DNA from: Eukaryota sp. TZLM1-RC
Taxonomy: Eukaryota > Metamonada: BaSk clade
Direction of reading: 5' to 3'
NCBI GenBank assembly: GCA_040285825.1
Contig: JAUPSS010000003.1
Location: 3,286,001 to 3,350,000 of the forward strand
DNA length: 64,000 bases
Shown here: piece after piece, positions 30,736 to 42,345 of the stretch
How the letters are laid out: each line of letters begins with the position of its first letter
Position numbering within the stretch: position 1 is the stretch's first letter
Made by a program: the position numbers and the translations under genes
The notes under the pieces: generated by a model
Database searches by the model: none
What the model saw: only the letters and a program-made list of their open reading frames with translations
What the model was told of the DNA's origin: nothing

Positions 30736-31079
30736 TTTGGTTCCTATAAACTGTAATTTAAGTTTTGTTATTCACACTCTTTAGAACTTATATTTTTTCC
30801 ATGTTCCGTTCTCAGTTTCTATAATAAAAATGTTGAATTCTTTGGGAATGTTCTAATGTCCTCATATACCTTATACCCCAATTTTTTCCAACCTGTTCAT
30901 TACCCACAAACTTTTTTCTTCAAAAGGCCACATACTTTGGAGCAAAATCAAGTTATCAATTTTTTCTTTTGAATCTTGACTCTAAAACAAAACGATCTAA
31001 CTTTTAATCCTACTGCAGCAGCTACAATAAATACTTAATCTCTTTAGCAAAGAGTCTTTGCATCTTCTTTCTTGGTACA
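30736..31079. other. Intergenic SMC4 / PACS-like
   Basis: About 340 AT-rich bases holding an SMC4 3' UTR and presumably the next promoter. Nothing specific is recognised. Confidence 0.4.
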
Positions 31080-31727
31080 ATGACATCCAATAACACAGTG
31101 TTTTATGAGTTTATTGATTCATCCAAAGCCAAACAGCCTCCCCTCTGCCCTCGTACATGCAAGGTCAAGCTATCTATGTTTGAACCTCTTGTACCCTTTC
31201 CAGATCTTATTGATTCATCCACTATGAAATTAGTATGTACATTCAATAAACACAACAGATGCTGGTCAACTGAAGTAGCCGAACAGTCTTGTCATCTCCA
31301 TGGACAGCTTAGTTTTAATTACATGCACTCAATTTACCCACCAGGGGATTTGGTACATCTTAAACTTGTCAATGTACGCAAGAAACAAACTCTTTCTAGG
31401 TTTAAACATCGTATAATTGCTACTGCGTCTCTTTCCCTTGTCCATGCTGTTCAACAAGCTTTCTCTGGCTGTGTGGTTCTTAAGAGCCTTGACGAATCCA
31501 CTCCTTTTGCCAAGGTTTTCCTCTCACTGACTTCTCTTCCCTATAAAGTTAGTTCTACCATTTCTCCTAAGAAAGTCAATCCAGATCTAGCAAACTCCGA
31601 TACAGAAAGCGAAAAGGAACCAGAACCTGTTACTCCAACGGTTGATCATTCTGTTTACCATCACCATAGGCAGTCCAGTCTCTTGCCCCAATTGACGGGG
31701 AGTCCATTGGAGTCTATGGGGAGGTGA
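31080..31727 (+). CDS. PACS-like N-terminal (C2-like) domain protein, 215 aa
   Basis: Residues 15-155 resemble the cargo-binding C2-like domain of phosphofurin acidic cluster sorting proteins: PPLCPRTCKVKL, then a stretch corresponding to the QRRKRYKNRT region (RKKQTLSRFKHRIIATASLSL), then a VVLKSL and LTSLPY end. PACS proteins connect acidic-cluster cargo to coat adaptors at the TGN and endosomes. The C-terminal 60 residues are acidic and low complexity (SDTESEKEPEPV). Animal PACS proteins are much longer, so this is short. A GTGAGC donor-like site at the stop codon, with TTGTAG near 31785, would add only a few residues. The assignment is tentative. Confidence 0.55.
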   Translation: MTSNNTVFYEFIDSSKAKQPPLCPRTCKVKLSMFEPLVPFPDLIDSSTMKLVCTFNKHNRCWSTEVAEQSCHLHGQLSFNYMHSIYPPGDLVHLKLVNVRKKQTLSRFKHRIIATASLSLVHAVQQAFSGCVVLKSLDESTPFAKVFLSLTSLPYKVSSTISPKKVNPDLANSDTESEKEPEPVTPTVDHSVYHHHRQSSLLPQLTGSPLESMGR

Positions 31728-32067
31728 GCAGTGGAGATGAAGGTTTTATTTTTGTATATATAGATTTACTAAATACAGTCTATTGTAGACCAATTGCATA
31801 GTGACTGAAAAGTATAAACTACAAATATCAAAATGATCGTTTTAGGCCATTTACAACTAGAGTTTATAATTTTGTACACCTCATATATAACATCAAGATT
31901 AGGTAGAACAAAAGTAAGATCTTTGGTCAAGATACAAATAATTAATGCTTCAAATATTGTAGAATTTAAGTCATGTAACAAGACAAAGCATGTAGTTTCA
32001 TGGGAAAAATGAAAGCGAATGTTCTAACTCAAGTTAATCCAAAAAAGGAAACTGTTTAAATCAACAG
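31728..32067. other. Intergenic PACS-like / thioredoxin-fold
   Basis: About 340 AT-rich bases. No feature recognised. Confidence 0.4.
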
Positions 32068-32679
32068 ATGAAGATCCTGTTCGTCGCTTTGTTGGTGTGT
32101 TTAGTAAGTGCCAAAGTCTATCCTCGCTCTAAAGGATATGCCATTGGAAATCCTTCAGCTTCTGTTGAATTGGAATTCGTTGTATCATTGTCCTGTCCTG
32201 ATTCCAAGAATGCATTCTTGGATGTATTGCCTGTCATAAAGAAGAACTTTGTTGATGATGGACATGTGCAATTATTTGTGTCTATCTTCCCTCTCCCATT
32301 CCACTACTCCTGCTACGATCTCTCTGTTACCGCAAGTGTGATGAGTATGTTGTTTGAAGAGGATCCAAGACAATACCTCAACTTTTTGACAAATGCTTTC
32401 AACAAGCAGCATCTGTTCTTTAATGATCCCGTTTTCAATATGACTATAGCTTCAAGACACAAGACTATTTATCAAGAATTAGTTGCTCAATTTGGTATTT
32501 CTGAACATCAGTTCTTTTCCTTATTTTTTAAGGATACTTCAGCAAAGACTGCCTTCAAAGCATACTCTTCAAGGGGAATATATGGCGCTCCATTCTATTA
32601 TCTCAATGGGGTAGCTGTTGAGGGCGCTGAGAAGATGGGAGCTCAAGAGTTGTCGGATCTTTTGAATTTGTTGATATAG
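32068..32679 (+). CDS. Secreted or ER thioredoxin-fold (DsbA-like) protein, 203 aa
   Basis: Signal peptide MKILFVALLVCLVSA, then a DsbA/thioredoxin-like fold: YAIGNPSASVELEFVVSLSC, helical insert with FPLPFHYSCYD, and a C-terminal RGIYGAPFYYLNGV, which matches the cis-Pro loop. The active-site position reads SCPDSK, with one cysteine and no CXXC, as in a eukaryotic family of DsbA-like proteins of unknown substrate. So it is probably not a classical dithiol oxidase; a monothiol or binding role is possible. Likely location is the secretory pathway. It is intronless and in the same direction as SMC4 and the PACS-like gene. Confidence 0.8.
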   Translation: MKILFVALLVCLVSAKVYPRSKGYAIGNPSASVELEFVVSLSCPDSKNAFLDVLPVIKKNFVDDGHVQLFVSIFPLPFHYSCYDLSVTASVMSMLFEEDPRQYLNFLTNAFNKQHLFFNDPVFNMTIASRHKTIYQELVAQFGISEHQFFSLFFKDTSAKTAFKAYSSRGIYGAPFYYLNGVAVEGAEKMGAQELSDLLNLLI

Positions 32680-32754
32680 CTTTGCTCTTCAGTTCATGAG
32701 TAATCTTCTGTGAATAAATTGATCATTTTATCGGACTATAATTCTTAACAAAAT

Positions 32755-32866
32755 AAACTCATAACTAATGGGACAAATTTCATTAAACCGAGATTTGCTC
32801 TACAATTTGCCGAGTTGCTTGTTGCCTCGATATTGTTTCTCTTATTTGATGAAAGAACCGAGGTAA
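32755..32866 (-). mobile_element. LINE-C 3' tail fragment
   Basis: The minus strand begins AGATTACCTCGGTTCTTTC and continues with RQQATRQIVEQIS and the family 3' UTR (GTCCCATTAGTTATGAG). It matches the tails at 42220-42330 and 54771-54880. It is only about 110 bp, typical of extreme 5' truncation. It joins the integrase relic of the next feature. Confidence 0.7.
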
Positions 32867-32879
32867 TCTTTTATTTAAG

Positions 32880-35800
32880 GCAAATTGATTTTTGTGTACA
32901 TAACAAATGAATCGACGAAAACTAATATGTATTTATTATCATTGTTGTCTTTATTAAGTGGGCCAATTGTGTCCACGTTTAATTTTGCAAAAGGGCGGTT
33001 AGATCACAGGGAACCAGTTGAGGGAGTCTTTGATTGCTTTACTGGTGCTGTTTTCTGGCAGTTGGGACAACGTTCTATATGTTTGATGAGAACTTTTTTC
33101 ATATTTGTCCAAACAATCACTTTTGGCAAGTTTATGAACATTTTGGTTCTTGCTTGGGTGGCCTAATTGGGTCAAACGATGTGTTTGGTAAAGTTCCTAA
33201 CCTAATCAACTAACACGACGTCTATGTTTCATGAGTTCGTTTATGGGTGCTATTTGTTGTGAAATATTTGGGAGCCAATCTTTTAAGAAAATTGACTGAA
33301 GAAACTCAAGACCGTACTTCTTTAATAGTTTTGAACGCAGTTAGGTTTATTTAAGCATCTACTCGTTTTTTGCTAATTATTTGTTGTTTGAATTGGTAAA
33401 TACTGATTAAAATGTCAATGTGTGTTGTCAGAATTGAATTTACATTTTCTCAATCCAATGTTGACTCTTCTATCCCTTGCGCATTGTAGTACCCTCTGTA
33501 CTCTGTCAAAGAATTGTTAAAAAAATTGTTGAAAGGAACATCCTATTATGATCATCTCGTCAATGTAAATAGAGACTCCGTCTATTTGGAAAATTGCCAT
33601 CATTACATTTTGAAAAAAGTGCAGAAATATTCTTTAATCCGAAGCATGTCCGAACATAATGGGCCTGCCATAAATAGAGATACATGTTTTCTCAATATCT
33701 TGGTCAGCCACTTTCATTTGCCAGAAGTATTTTTTTCGAAGATCCAAACGGCAATGAAATTGGCCTAACTTAAATTCGAAACATTTAAATTAATGGTAAG
33801 TTAGCCTCAACCGCAATTGTATGAGCCTTAACTCCATCTTCACCACTGAAGTCGCCCGTCAACCTAGGTTTTCGATCATCAGGGTATATAACTAATACTA
33901 TTGGGGAACTAAACTCGTAGTTCTATTTGATTGCATAGCCCATTTCAATCAATTCATCAAAAATCTGATTGGCTTTTTGTAATTTCTTTGAGTTGAAGCC
34001 CCGTGCTGGTTTATGTACAATAGTCTTAGCATTGTAGAAGGGGATTGCCATGGGTGGAAATTCGATTCCATCTTTATTGGGCTTTTCGCTGAATACGTCA
34101 TTGTATTGAGCTAATATATCAGACAAACTCTAATTATACTCACTATCATCTGAATTAATTTCACATCCAGATCTATCTAATTGCTGAGCAAAATCTTCTT
34201 CACTGCAAGAAGTTGATTCTACGTGGCCAATTTGTTGAATTTGTATTCTGCTGTTAATTATGGCTACAACATTTAGTAAAGTGCGGCGCTCTTCGTCTAG
34301 TAAAATAACTAAACGGTCAGATATCAATAGCCCAAGTTGTTGTTACATGACTACCCCAATCGAAAATTTGTTCGAACCTGGTATAATGAGAAGAGTATGT
34401 TTTATTGAAAATTAGTTCGCGATGCTAGCGACCTTGAACGTCAGAATGCCTTGTAGACTTCCAAGCGAATTACTTGATACAATACTAGCAGGGGCGACTT
34501 GTGTTATGTCGTTCTCGTTTATGGACATTGAACACATATTTGCTAGGTCGAGGGAATAACAGAACGACATGAAGCTCTATTTATCATGCCTTTTATGACA
34601 GTACTGTTAATTTTAACCTGAAGTTCTGAAAACTGAGGCTGTTGGAATCTGTTGTGGTTTATACAAAATGCAAATTCATTTGAGCGATTGCACAAATTTT
34701 TTTCTAAGCTATATAAACTCAAATATTTATTATTTTTATTGCTACCAAAATGAGAGAGTGGATTTGAAAAAGTTGCTTGATCCGTGTGTTCCGACCGACC
34801 AGTTGGATATACTTAGCGGTATGAAAGCTGCGGCATGTGATGATTCGTTGATTGAAGAGATGTATCTACGGGAGGTATTACCTCTATCACCACGGCCTCC
34901 TCGACCCTCAAAATTACTTCGAGCTCTTCTACGGTGTCTCTGACTATCTTTAAAACTATCGTATTTACATCTTACTGCTTTTCCTCGGCCTCTACTTTTG
35001 CCGGCGCTTCCACGTTGATTCATAGGAACTGAGAATTGAGTGCATTTTAGCTGGGAAATTATATGGCCGGGTATCTGAACAAAAAATACAGAACTCACAG
35101 TATCCTCTATAATGTTTTTCCTTTTCAAGTTAGGAAGAAATAAGTCATGTGGGCCAGCCTTCTTCTTGCCAGCTGAGGTGTGGATTTCACCCGTCTCCAG
35201 CTTAACTTTGACGCAACTTTCCTCAATAGCTGAACCGTCTCTCTATTTTGTGTTATTTTTATCCATTTGAATAAAATTAGTTTTAATTTTCCTTATTAGT
35301 TGGACAATTTTCCTTTCCAGAAACTTTTTTTTCCAAACAGTGGTGGTTCAGTAAATGCTGAATTGTTGATGCCTGTCGAAAAGAGATAAACCACTGTTGA
35401 CATTGGAATGGTGAATAATCAACTCGAATCTACGTCTTCGATCCTTGCGAAAACATCTGTTGTTTTGTATCGATTTAAATTGAGATTAAAGTGAATCAAA
35501 CTGTTGTTGTATTTAAGTTGTGTCGCTTTCTTGTAAAGCTAACAACTGAGATAGACTTTTGAACATACTTGTTATTTGTTGTTGTTGAGGAGATCTTCAT
35601 TGAGGCATTTCGATCAATCTCATCGACATTTGTTGTGCCGCCTCTACCTGCACAGTTTCAAAAAACAACTTGTAACAAGAAATGAACTATTTTCATTTGA
35701 GTTTCGGAAAATTTGATTCTGGGTGGCTCATGTAGCGTTTCTTGTTCTATCGTTTTCGATTTGTAATAACATTCATCGTGTGATTGTAATATCAGATCAA

Positions 35801-37230
35801 GCACTGGCGTGGTCCGTGATCATTTGCATACAATTAAACCGTAACGGCAAAAGGTCTTGTCTACTTAGCTCGAGACCTGTTCAATGGGAGGTTGACTTTT
35901 GCACAGGTATAGTAGTTTCAGATGATTGCAAAGTAAGAACATCCATAGGGATGTCATGTTGACCTGGTTATGGTAATTGATCAACGTGTAGTTTATGGAA
36001 AAAGTTTCGGTTCCTCTTCATTGTTTACCTGGATTGAAGGCCTGAAAGATTTAATGCTTCAAAAAGATGTGTCTTCAATGCCAATGATGAAAGTGCAGGC
36101 ATAAGCATTGTTCTTAACCCTTTTCACTTCAATTTGAACATTATGGTGATCGGGAGTAAATTTGTATGTGGAAACGGGTGCCGTTTTTACATTGATATGG
36201 TCCCCTCTATAGGTTACTTCTTGTTCCATATAAATTAGTCTGAAACGTTGAAAAGTGGGTCTCATCTCAACGAGTTCACGGTTAGATGTTGATGGGTAGT
36301 TTTTGTGAACCTCGACTACATTATGTTCTACTCCGGAAATTCAATTGTCCTCATATAATTTGTCCAATTTTGGTCTAAACAGGTCTGCGAAAAGATGACA
36401 ATTTCGAATCTGTCCAGTTGACCGGAAAAGTCTTGGTCTCTTCCATGACCTCTAACCACCAAATTTTGAAGTTGTAACCATCGACGGTCACTCTTTACTA
36501 ATAAAATCAACTCTGCAGTGCGAGGCATGGGTATGATGCATTTCTATAGAAATTCCAGTAAGACTAACTTTCTTTGGCGTTCTGCAGGTCTATCCGACAA
36601 TTCTTTGCTTTCAAGGTTGAGGAGCTCTATAAAGTCTCTCAACATTTGTGGGGTTAAAAAGACTTCCCTAAAACCGACATTAATTTCATTTAAGGTTTGT
36701 ACGGATACGCAATTTTAAACGTCTGGATGCAGGGACGAATCTGATGGTAGGGACTCTAGGAAGTCCGTTTGCTCCTTTTTTTCTTCTCCTTAGGTAATGC
36801 GGCGAGAAGCGCTTCTAACTCTGGACAAATGGCAAGAGGGTTATCTTGTGAATATTTGGCCGTTGTCAGGGTTGTAATAGCCGGTGAATGGGGGCTTTGA
36901 TTGGGAGAAAGTGTTTCCGAATGAGTTAGTCTTGGAATGGAGTTCTGACCCGAACTTGCTCGTTTGTGAAGATATGAAGTTTGACACGAACTTACTTCAA
37001 TCGTCTGAGAAGGAGTGAGGTGGGTCATTTCATGGTGGGAAATATTCATAGTATTTGAAATTATGCTGAGAAAAGGGTAAAGAGGGTCTCCTTTGAAAGA
37101 TGTCTGACATACTTCAGACATATTTTTGCTGTTTACAGTACTCTTACGGTATCCTATTTGTGGTGCCTGGAACGCTCAATAATTATTCTTGCCACTAGGC
37201 ATGCTAGCTGTATGTGTCAATGTAAGGGCT
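32880..37230 (-). mobile_element. Ty3 copy 4, gag to integrase, heavily degenerate
   Basis: The minus strand shows homologous stretches in element order. Gag starts near 37120 (MSEVCQTSFKGD); RGG-rich nucleocapsid lies at 34742-35128; protease-linker at 34130-34327; RT start at 33923-34126 (IVHKPARGFN, IFDELIEMGYAI); RT core at 33540-33770, where the active site reads YIDE in place of YIDD; post-RT KEVRSLV near 33330; integrase VDTIGPLN near 32975. Stops and frameshifts are everywhere. It is more diverged than copies 2 and 3, especially in gag (35130-36750), where I find little similarity to the first element. Confidence 0.8.
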
Positions 37231-37304
37231 AGGTTAAGCGGGTTATGATAAAAATAATTTTATTTAAACCGACATAATATACACTAAGGTACTCACTAAT
37301 GAGG

Positions 37305-37700
37305 TACCCACACCACATTAAAAACAGTCTCCCTGACAGTATCATACAATGAGTTATTTAGGACAAATGAGAATATGGCGTATTGTGAACTGCGATGAAT
37401 TGAAACAAAAACATGTTTCCTTTAATGGAATTAGGACAATTGGAATATTCAACTATATTTTCATTTTTGACACAGACTCTTAAACTAACTGCACATAGCC
37501 CAATCCTTCGTGGTAAAATGGTGAGATATAGTAAAGAATCTGATGACTCATTCTCACATACAGCCCTTTGCATTAAGAATGAATGATGACCTTGATCCAA
37601 AACACCTGAGCTGCACATGTTGTAAAAAATATCATCTTCATACATTTTGGTCATTTGTTTTTGTAAAATTACAAGCGACGTGACCATATATATTATAGCT
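37305..37700 (-). mobile_element. LINE-C copy 3 fragment
   Basis: Frame 37358-37687 (-) matches the LINE-C region SSDSSLFVTIVPRRFGLCA (here SSDSLLYLTILPRRIGLCA), preceded by a MYEDDIFYNMCSSGVL segment as in 41496-41560. The next codons (YDTVRETVFN) match copy 1 near 7430. The piece is internal, truncated at both ends, and lies about 90 bp from the GRIP gene's start. Confidence 0.75.
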
Positions 37701-37785
37701 GTTTATTGAAAAAAATATTTATATAAAAACGTGACCATTTTTGTGAATTTCACAATTGTCAATTTATTTCAACATAACCTCTTCA

Positions 37786-38829
37786 ATGTCAGATGATTCT
37801 CGGCGTTTCGTAGAGCTTGCCAAGTTATACAAGCGCACAAAAGCCAATTATGACAGTCTTCTTCAAACTTTCAATCTTACTCCCTTAAACAACCCATCTA
37901 GTCTCAGTTCAGCACTCTCCCACATTGCTACACTGTCCTCCTTTTATGAGCAATTTTGCATGCAAGAACATGACCCTCGCTTTGCACAATGTTCATCTGA
38001 CAAACAAGGATGTCGATATTATGACCAAGTTCAACTCCTAAAGAGAGAGATCTCTGAACAACGAGAAAAAGTGCATAGCAATAAACAACTCTTAACCAGG
38101 GTCTCTCTCCGACTTAAAGAAGTAGATTTTCTGTCAATAGCCAAGGTTGTCCATGTTGGTCTATTCAATGAGGGAATTGGCCATTTAAAGAATTGTTTTA
38201 TTGTTGATGATTATCTATTTGTTCCAAAATCTACTGTTCACTTTATTGTCAAGAATAGTGATTTTAATGGTAATTTTATCACTTTTTCCCTCAATGAGTT
38301 TAATAAATATAATAAATCACTGATAGAAACATCATGCAGAAGAATGGTTGATGCTGACGTAGTAGTTGGCCAAAGGGCTCAGATTAATGACCTGAATTCA
38401 CAATTGGCTGAAATTTCCAGTGAATTCCGTAACTACAAGCAACAGGCTTTGGAGGCCTTCAAATCACTGGAACAGGAACCCTCGACTGTAGAGTCGACTG
38501 TAACGTCGACTGTAGAGTCGGTGGAGGTGGCAGTGTCTACAGAAGACATGCAAGATGACTTATTTACTTTGACTCAAAAATTAATTAATCTTCGGGAAGA
38601 ATATGATGAATTAAAAGAGAAATATGATGTTCAGAAGTTCAGACTACTTGACTCTGGGCAAAGCCAATGTTCTTTTTCTATAGATGAAGCTCAGCTAGCT
38701 TATTTACAATCAGTTTTTCTATCATTTATGGGATCCTCATCAAAAGTCAAGAAAAGTCTTGTGCCAGTGCTTTCTGACCTACTCAAATTCGACAAAAATC
38801 AACAACACAAATTGAGAGATTTAATTTAA
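37786..38829 (+). CDS. GRIP-domain golgin-like coiled-coil protein, 347 aa
   Basis: Start ATG 37786 (MSDDSRRF). The C-terminal 45 residues read AYLQSVFLSFM, then SLVPVLSDLLKFD. That is the GRIP pattern, including the conserved aromatic that binds Arl1-GTP at the trans-Golgi. Coiled-coil segments are predicted by heptad-like stretches around residues 85-115, 200-235 and 255-290. A short degenerate repeat (TVESTVTSTVESVE, 38484-38525) lies between them. Central residues 115-195 look globular. The probable role is a Golgi tether. GRIP golgins are usually longer, so this is a small member. Confidence 0.72.
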   Translation: MSDDSRRFVELAKLYKRTKANYDSLLQTFNLTPLNNPSSLSSALSHIATLSSFYEQFCMQEHDPRFAQCSSDKQGCRYYDQVQLLKREISEQREKVHSNKQLLTRVSLRLKEVDFLSIAKVVHVGLFNEGIGHLKNCFIVDDYLFVPKSTVHFIVKNSDFNGNFITFSLNEFNKYNKSLIETSCRRMVDADVVVGQRAQINDLNSQLAEISSEFRNYKQQALEAFKSLEQEPSTVESTVTSTVESVEVAVSTEDMQDDLFTLTQKLINLREEYDELKEKYDVQKFRLLDSGQSQCSFSIDEAQLAYLQSVFLSFMGSSSKVKKSLVPVLSDLLKFDKNQQHKLRDLI

Positions 38830-38868
38830 TATAATTTAATTTTTTTGACTTGATTGTACATCAATCTT

Positions 38869-39513
38869 TTAATACAAGCTATTCCACAATGGCAATGGTA
38901 TTTTTGAATTTTCATACTGGTTGACAAAGTCTAACACCTCATTATGACCCTCCTGAGCCAAATCTTTACCTTTTTTTGTTACAATAAATCCTTTTGGTAA
39001 TAGATTGAGTAGTTTTTCACGACAATGGTCATAGACCATTTTAGTTAGTTGATCATCAGTTGCAGCTGGACATGAATGTTTGGCATACTGATGGCATCTC
39101 TCAAGACCATGCTTTCCCAATGCATCTATTCTGTCAGCATCAGATACAATATCCAAACATAGCTGTAGTGGGGGAGAAAGTAATTGGCGGTGTCCATTAA
39201 CCTGCTTGGAAAATGATATGTTTGGAATTAAAGTCAAAATATCACTCGCGAGTTCTGAGTCATATAGAGAAGCAATAAACGAGAATAGTTCATCGTTGCT
39301 GATAGTGTTATATTTGTGATCAACAACATCATGCACGAGAGCAGTAATACATATGACTAAACATTGGTACTCTGATAGGTGAGGAGTGTTGTCAATGATC
39401 TTCAAACATGTAGCAAATACTCTTTCAGCATGTGAAAGGTTGTGTGATGCATCAAAAGAGGAAGTATGTAGACTGACGAAGTCCTTTATTTTACTAAGCA
39501 AGACGGTGTCCAT
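38869..39513 (-). CDS. HD-domain phosphohydrolase, 214 aa
   Basis: Metal-binding HD pattern: His24/His28 (HNLSH), His61-Asp62 (ALVHDVVDH) and a distal Asp (VSDADRIDALG, about residue 125). This is the arrangement of small YpgQ/YedJ-like HD hydrolases that act on nucleotides or related phosphates; the substrate cannot be told. It converges on the GRIP gene with about 40 bp between stop codons. Start ATG 39513 is preceded by only three bases and then by Fanzor-B 3' sequence, exactly as at HPRT. Confidence 0.85.
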   Translation of the reverse strand: MDTVLLSKIKDFVSLHTSSFDASHNLSHAERVFATCLKIIDNTPHLSEYQCLVICITALVHDVVDHKYNTISNDELFSFIASLYDSELASDILTLIPNISFSKQVNGHRQLLSPPLQLCLDIVSDADRIDALGKHGLERCHQYAKHSCPAATDDQLTKMVYDHCREKLLNLLPKGFIVTKKGKDLAQEGHNEVLDFVNQYENSKIPLPLWNSLY

Positions 39514-39516
39514 TAG

Positions 39517-39599
39517 TTACAGATATTGTCTATAACAATGAAATAAGTGTCCTTTTTACACTGATGTAGAGGGTTTGAGTTTTTGAGAGGTGGAAGATT
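39517..39599 (-). other. Conserved Fanzor-B 3' block abutting HD gene start codon
   Basis: 51 of 52 bases equal to the block before HPRT. Towards the Fanzor coding end a further about 40 bp (the PSTSV region) resembles the block before VPS11. It ends TGTTATAGACAATATCTGTAA, then CTA and the ATG. Confidence 0.7.
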
Positions 39600-41473
39600 T
39601 TCTTCTTGATACCTTTTTCTTTGAACCTTCAACAACCTTGACTCTCTGTAGGTATTCCTGTCTATCTCCACCATTTACATGTGCCTTCAAAACTGCCAAC
39701 ATTTTTAGCTAAGCATTTCGATCTCTATTCCACAAACTTTCGCATGATTTACACATGGTAAGCCCGTGACGAATAGACATCTCATGCCTCTTCCATAGCC
39801 TTGGATTTCTGCACCATCAGAATGTTTCAACTGTTTTCTCCGCTTTCTTACAGTTGAAACAACAGCAACTGGTTCGAAACTCATCAATCAAAAAGACTTT
39901 ATAACCAGCCTTTTTAAATAGAATTCTCAAACCTTTTCCTTTGGTACGTTCTTTGAATTTCATGTGTTTTCGTTGTTCACAGTCTCCAATTCCAATAACT
40001 ACTTGACCTGGATCACCAATTACTGATTTGAATCTCTGGATCATTATCGCCTCAGAGCTTGTGCGATTTATCTCAGCCCACCATCTTAGTTTCCTATATA
40101 TTTTTTGTTGATAGATTCCACCAACAACACTATTCACATAATTCTTTTATTTAATATAATCCATAAATCTATCAAACCTGCAGCGTTTGGCATTGAATTG
40201 GGATAAAGTTGCTTCCCATTCTGCTACGGATTTCGTCGTGTGATCATTGTTTCTCAAATTGAATGAGTAATCAATTTCGTGGGGAATATTGATTTCTTGA
40301 GGTACTTTTCCTCTTAATGAACTAATTGTTCTTTCAGTCATTTGATTAATTACACTTCTGTTTGGATCCATCCTTTGTTCTTGCTCTTCAGATGGTTCAT
40401 AATTGGATAGATCAATTACTCTACCAGTAGAATTACTTATTGTGATAAGAGTGTCATTCCGTATGATGTCTCTTATTCTTTTGAATTTGGAACTTTTCGA
40501 CTCAAATCTTCGTTGATTTTGAATCTACCTTAAATGAACATATTTATCTCTCTCAGGTTTTTTTGAATGAGTCATTCCAGTAACTAAATTGGCAGAAAAA
40601 TAAAGTAGATCAGCTTTTCTTGGATCAGCAGCAGTAAGGGTCATATCTTGGAATTCAGAAGGATTGATGCTGGGGTCATCAATATATTTTTCTTTACCTT
40701 TCAATTCTTTTGCAGTTACTTTGTACTTTTTCAAGTCAATTCCAGATTGAATGAATGATACTGCTATTCCATCAGTCTCGATACTAGACATGATGTACTT
40801 CGAATTTGCTGAATAAAGTTTAGTGTTTTTAATCTTATTCATTTTCAAAAAGGTATTCCGTAAAACCAAATCAGCAGCTTGATTATTGCATTGGTAGGAA
40901 GATTTTTGACCAAGAACGTTCTTGAATTCGACAAAGAACAAGTCCATTAAACTTGTCTTGTCAATTCTGATATACGAGGGAATACAAGAATTCTTCAAAG
41001 GCAGAGCATGAAAGAATTTGCTCTCCTCATCTTCTAAATAATTATTAATATAAAACATTGCCCTCAAAAAGTAATTTTATTTTGATGAAAAATCAAATTC
41101 TGAACATTTTTCCCTTTTAGAATTTCTGGGAAGTAAAAAGGGTTCCGGTCATTAATGAAAAGCGAAGTAATTGATGGGACTTTGTTTCTCATTGAAGAAG
41201 TTTCACCATCAATATCTCTTCTTCCTTCTAGAAGGAGAGATTTAACTTTGCTGATGAATGATGAGAAGTTTTTCTTATCTTGCATTTTCAGGATATTGTT
41301 GTTTCTCTTAACATCATAAAAACATCGACAAACCGATCCAAGAAATCAAAGTAATGTTCCTGGATGTTATTTTTGAAATTCACAATCAGTTTGTCAATAG
41401 TGTAATACAAAATATTACTGATTCCTTTTTTTGATAAAACTTTTGGGAAGGAATTTTTTAAATTTAAAACCAC
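39600..41473 (-). pseudogene. Fanzor-B, near full length, frameshifted
   Basis: Minus-strand pieces in order: N-terminal 41288-41473 and 41064-41285; 40525-41067 with SIETDGIAVSFIQ and RuvC-I TAADPRKADLLYF; 39817-40137 with GDCEQRKHMKFKERTKGKGL, then KAGYKVFLIDEFRTSCCCFNC (RuvC-II Glu and zinc cysteines); then after a stop, WCRNPRLW, a second cysteine pair and LWNRDRNA (RuvC-III). All catalytic acids can be recognised, but several stops and frame changes break the protein. Arrangement is that of a Fanzor/TnpB RNA-guided nuclease. Its N-terminus abuts a LINE-C copy on the other strand at 41474. Confidence 0.85.
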
Positions 41474-42345
41474 TCTTCGAACATTACAGAAAAGATTGAC
41501 TGGAATGTATGAAAAAGATCTTTATAATAATATATGCAGCTCAGCTGTTTTAAATCAAGATCTTCACTCATTGTTATTGGAAAAGGGTGTTTGTGAAACC
41601 CAGTCATCAGATTCTTCACTTTTTGTAACCATTGTACCACGAAGATTTGGATTGTGTGCCACTAATGAAGCATTTGTAACAAAAATGAGATTATGTTTGA
41701 ATATCCCCATTAATCATTTATTATCAAAAGAAAAATGTATTTGTTCGAATTCGCCTCAGCTCACTTTGCGACATGCTCTGGGTTGTTTGAAATTGATAAC
41801 TAATCGTTCTTCATTACATGATGCTGAAAGAAACACTGTTTTTGAATAATTTTGGTTCTCATGACAGAGGTGATATATACTGTGATTGGATTGATAATTC
41901 TGATGCTGTTGTTGACTTTGTCTCATGTAATGCTGCAAATGACACTTTGTCTCACAGAAGAAAATTTAATCCTGTAAGTGCTCTTGAATTTAAAGCTAAA
42001 GAAAAACAAAGAAAATATGACAAAGATATCGAAGAAGCTAATGCTGGTAGAAATACACCACTAGTTTTTATTGTTTTCCCATTTTCGATAAACGGAAGAC
42101 TATCAGTAGAAGCGGAAACTTTTTTGAATGACTTCCAAAAAATGGTTCAAGAAAAAACAATGAAAAGATTTGATACTTTTTAGGGCGCTCTCGGATTCAA
42201 TTTGCCATTGAAATAGATTACCTCGGTTTTTCAATCGAATTAGAAAAGCTTTAGCTAGACAACAAGCAGATCAAGCTTTTGTAGAGGAAATTTTGGTTCA
42301 ATGATTTTCGTCCCATTAGTTATGAATTAATTTTTATTAGGTGTA
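41474..42345 (+). mobile_element. LINE-C copy 2, best-kept C-terminal part
   Basis: Two frames (41496-41849 and 41818-42183) overlap through one frameshift near 41830. They encode the LINE C-terminus: RRFGLCATNEAFVTKMRLCL, a CX-type zinc site (CICSNSPQLTLRHALGC), then RGDIYCDWIDNSDAVVDFVS, which fits the PD-D core of a restriction-like endonuclease, and a PLVFIVFPFSINGRLSVEAE tail. The 3' end carries CGTCCCATTAG. It is 5'-truncated with no RT. Confidence 0.8.

Noticed and set aside
31700-31800. Intron extending the PACS-like gene
   Set aside because: A GTGAGC...TTGTAG pair exists, but the joined frame ends after a few codons, so it adds nothing testable.
32885-33166. Plus-strand ORF as a gene
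   Set aside because: It is the antisense of a Ty3 integrase relic; the same antisense pattern occurs opposite the integrase at 5473-5718.
35580-35660. Solo LTR of the gag-only element (TTGTTGTTGTTGA start)
   Set aside because: Only the first dozen low-complexity bases match; the remainder of the 141-bp LTR is absent.
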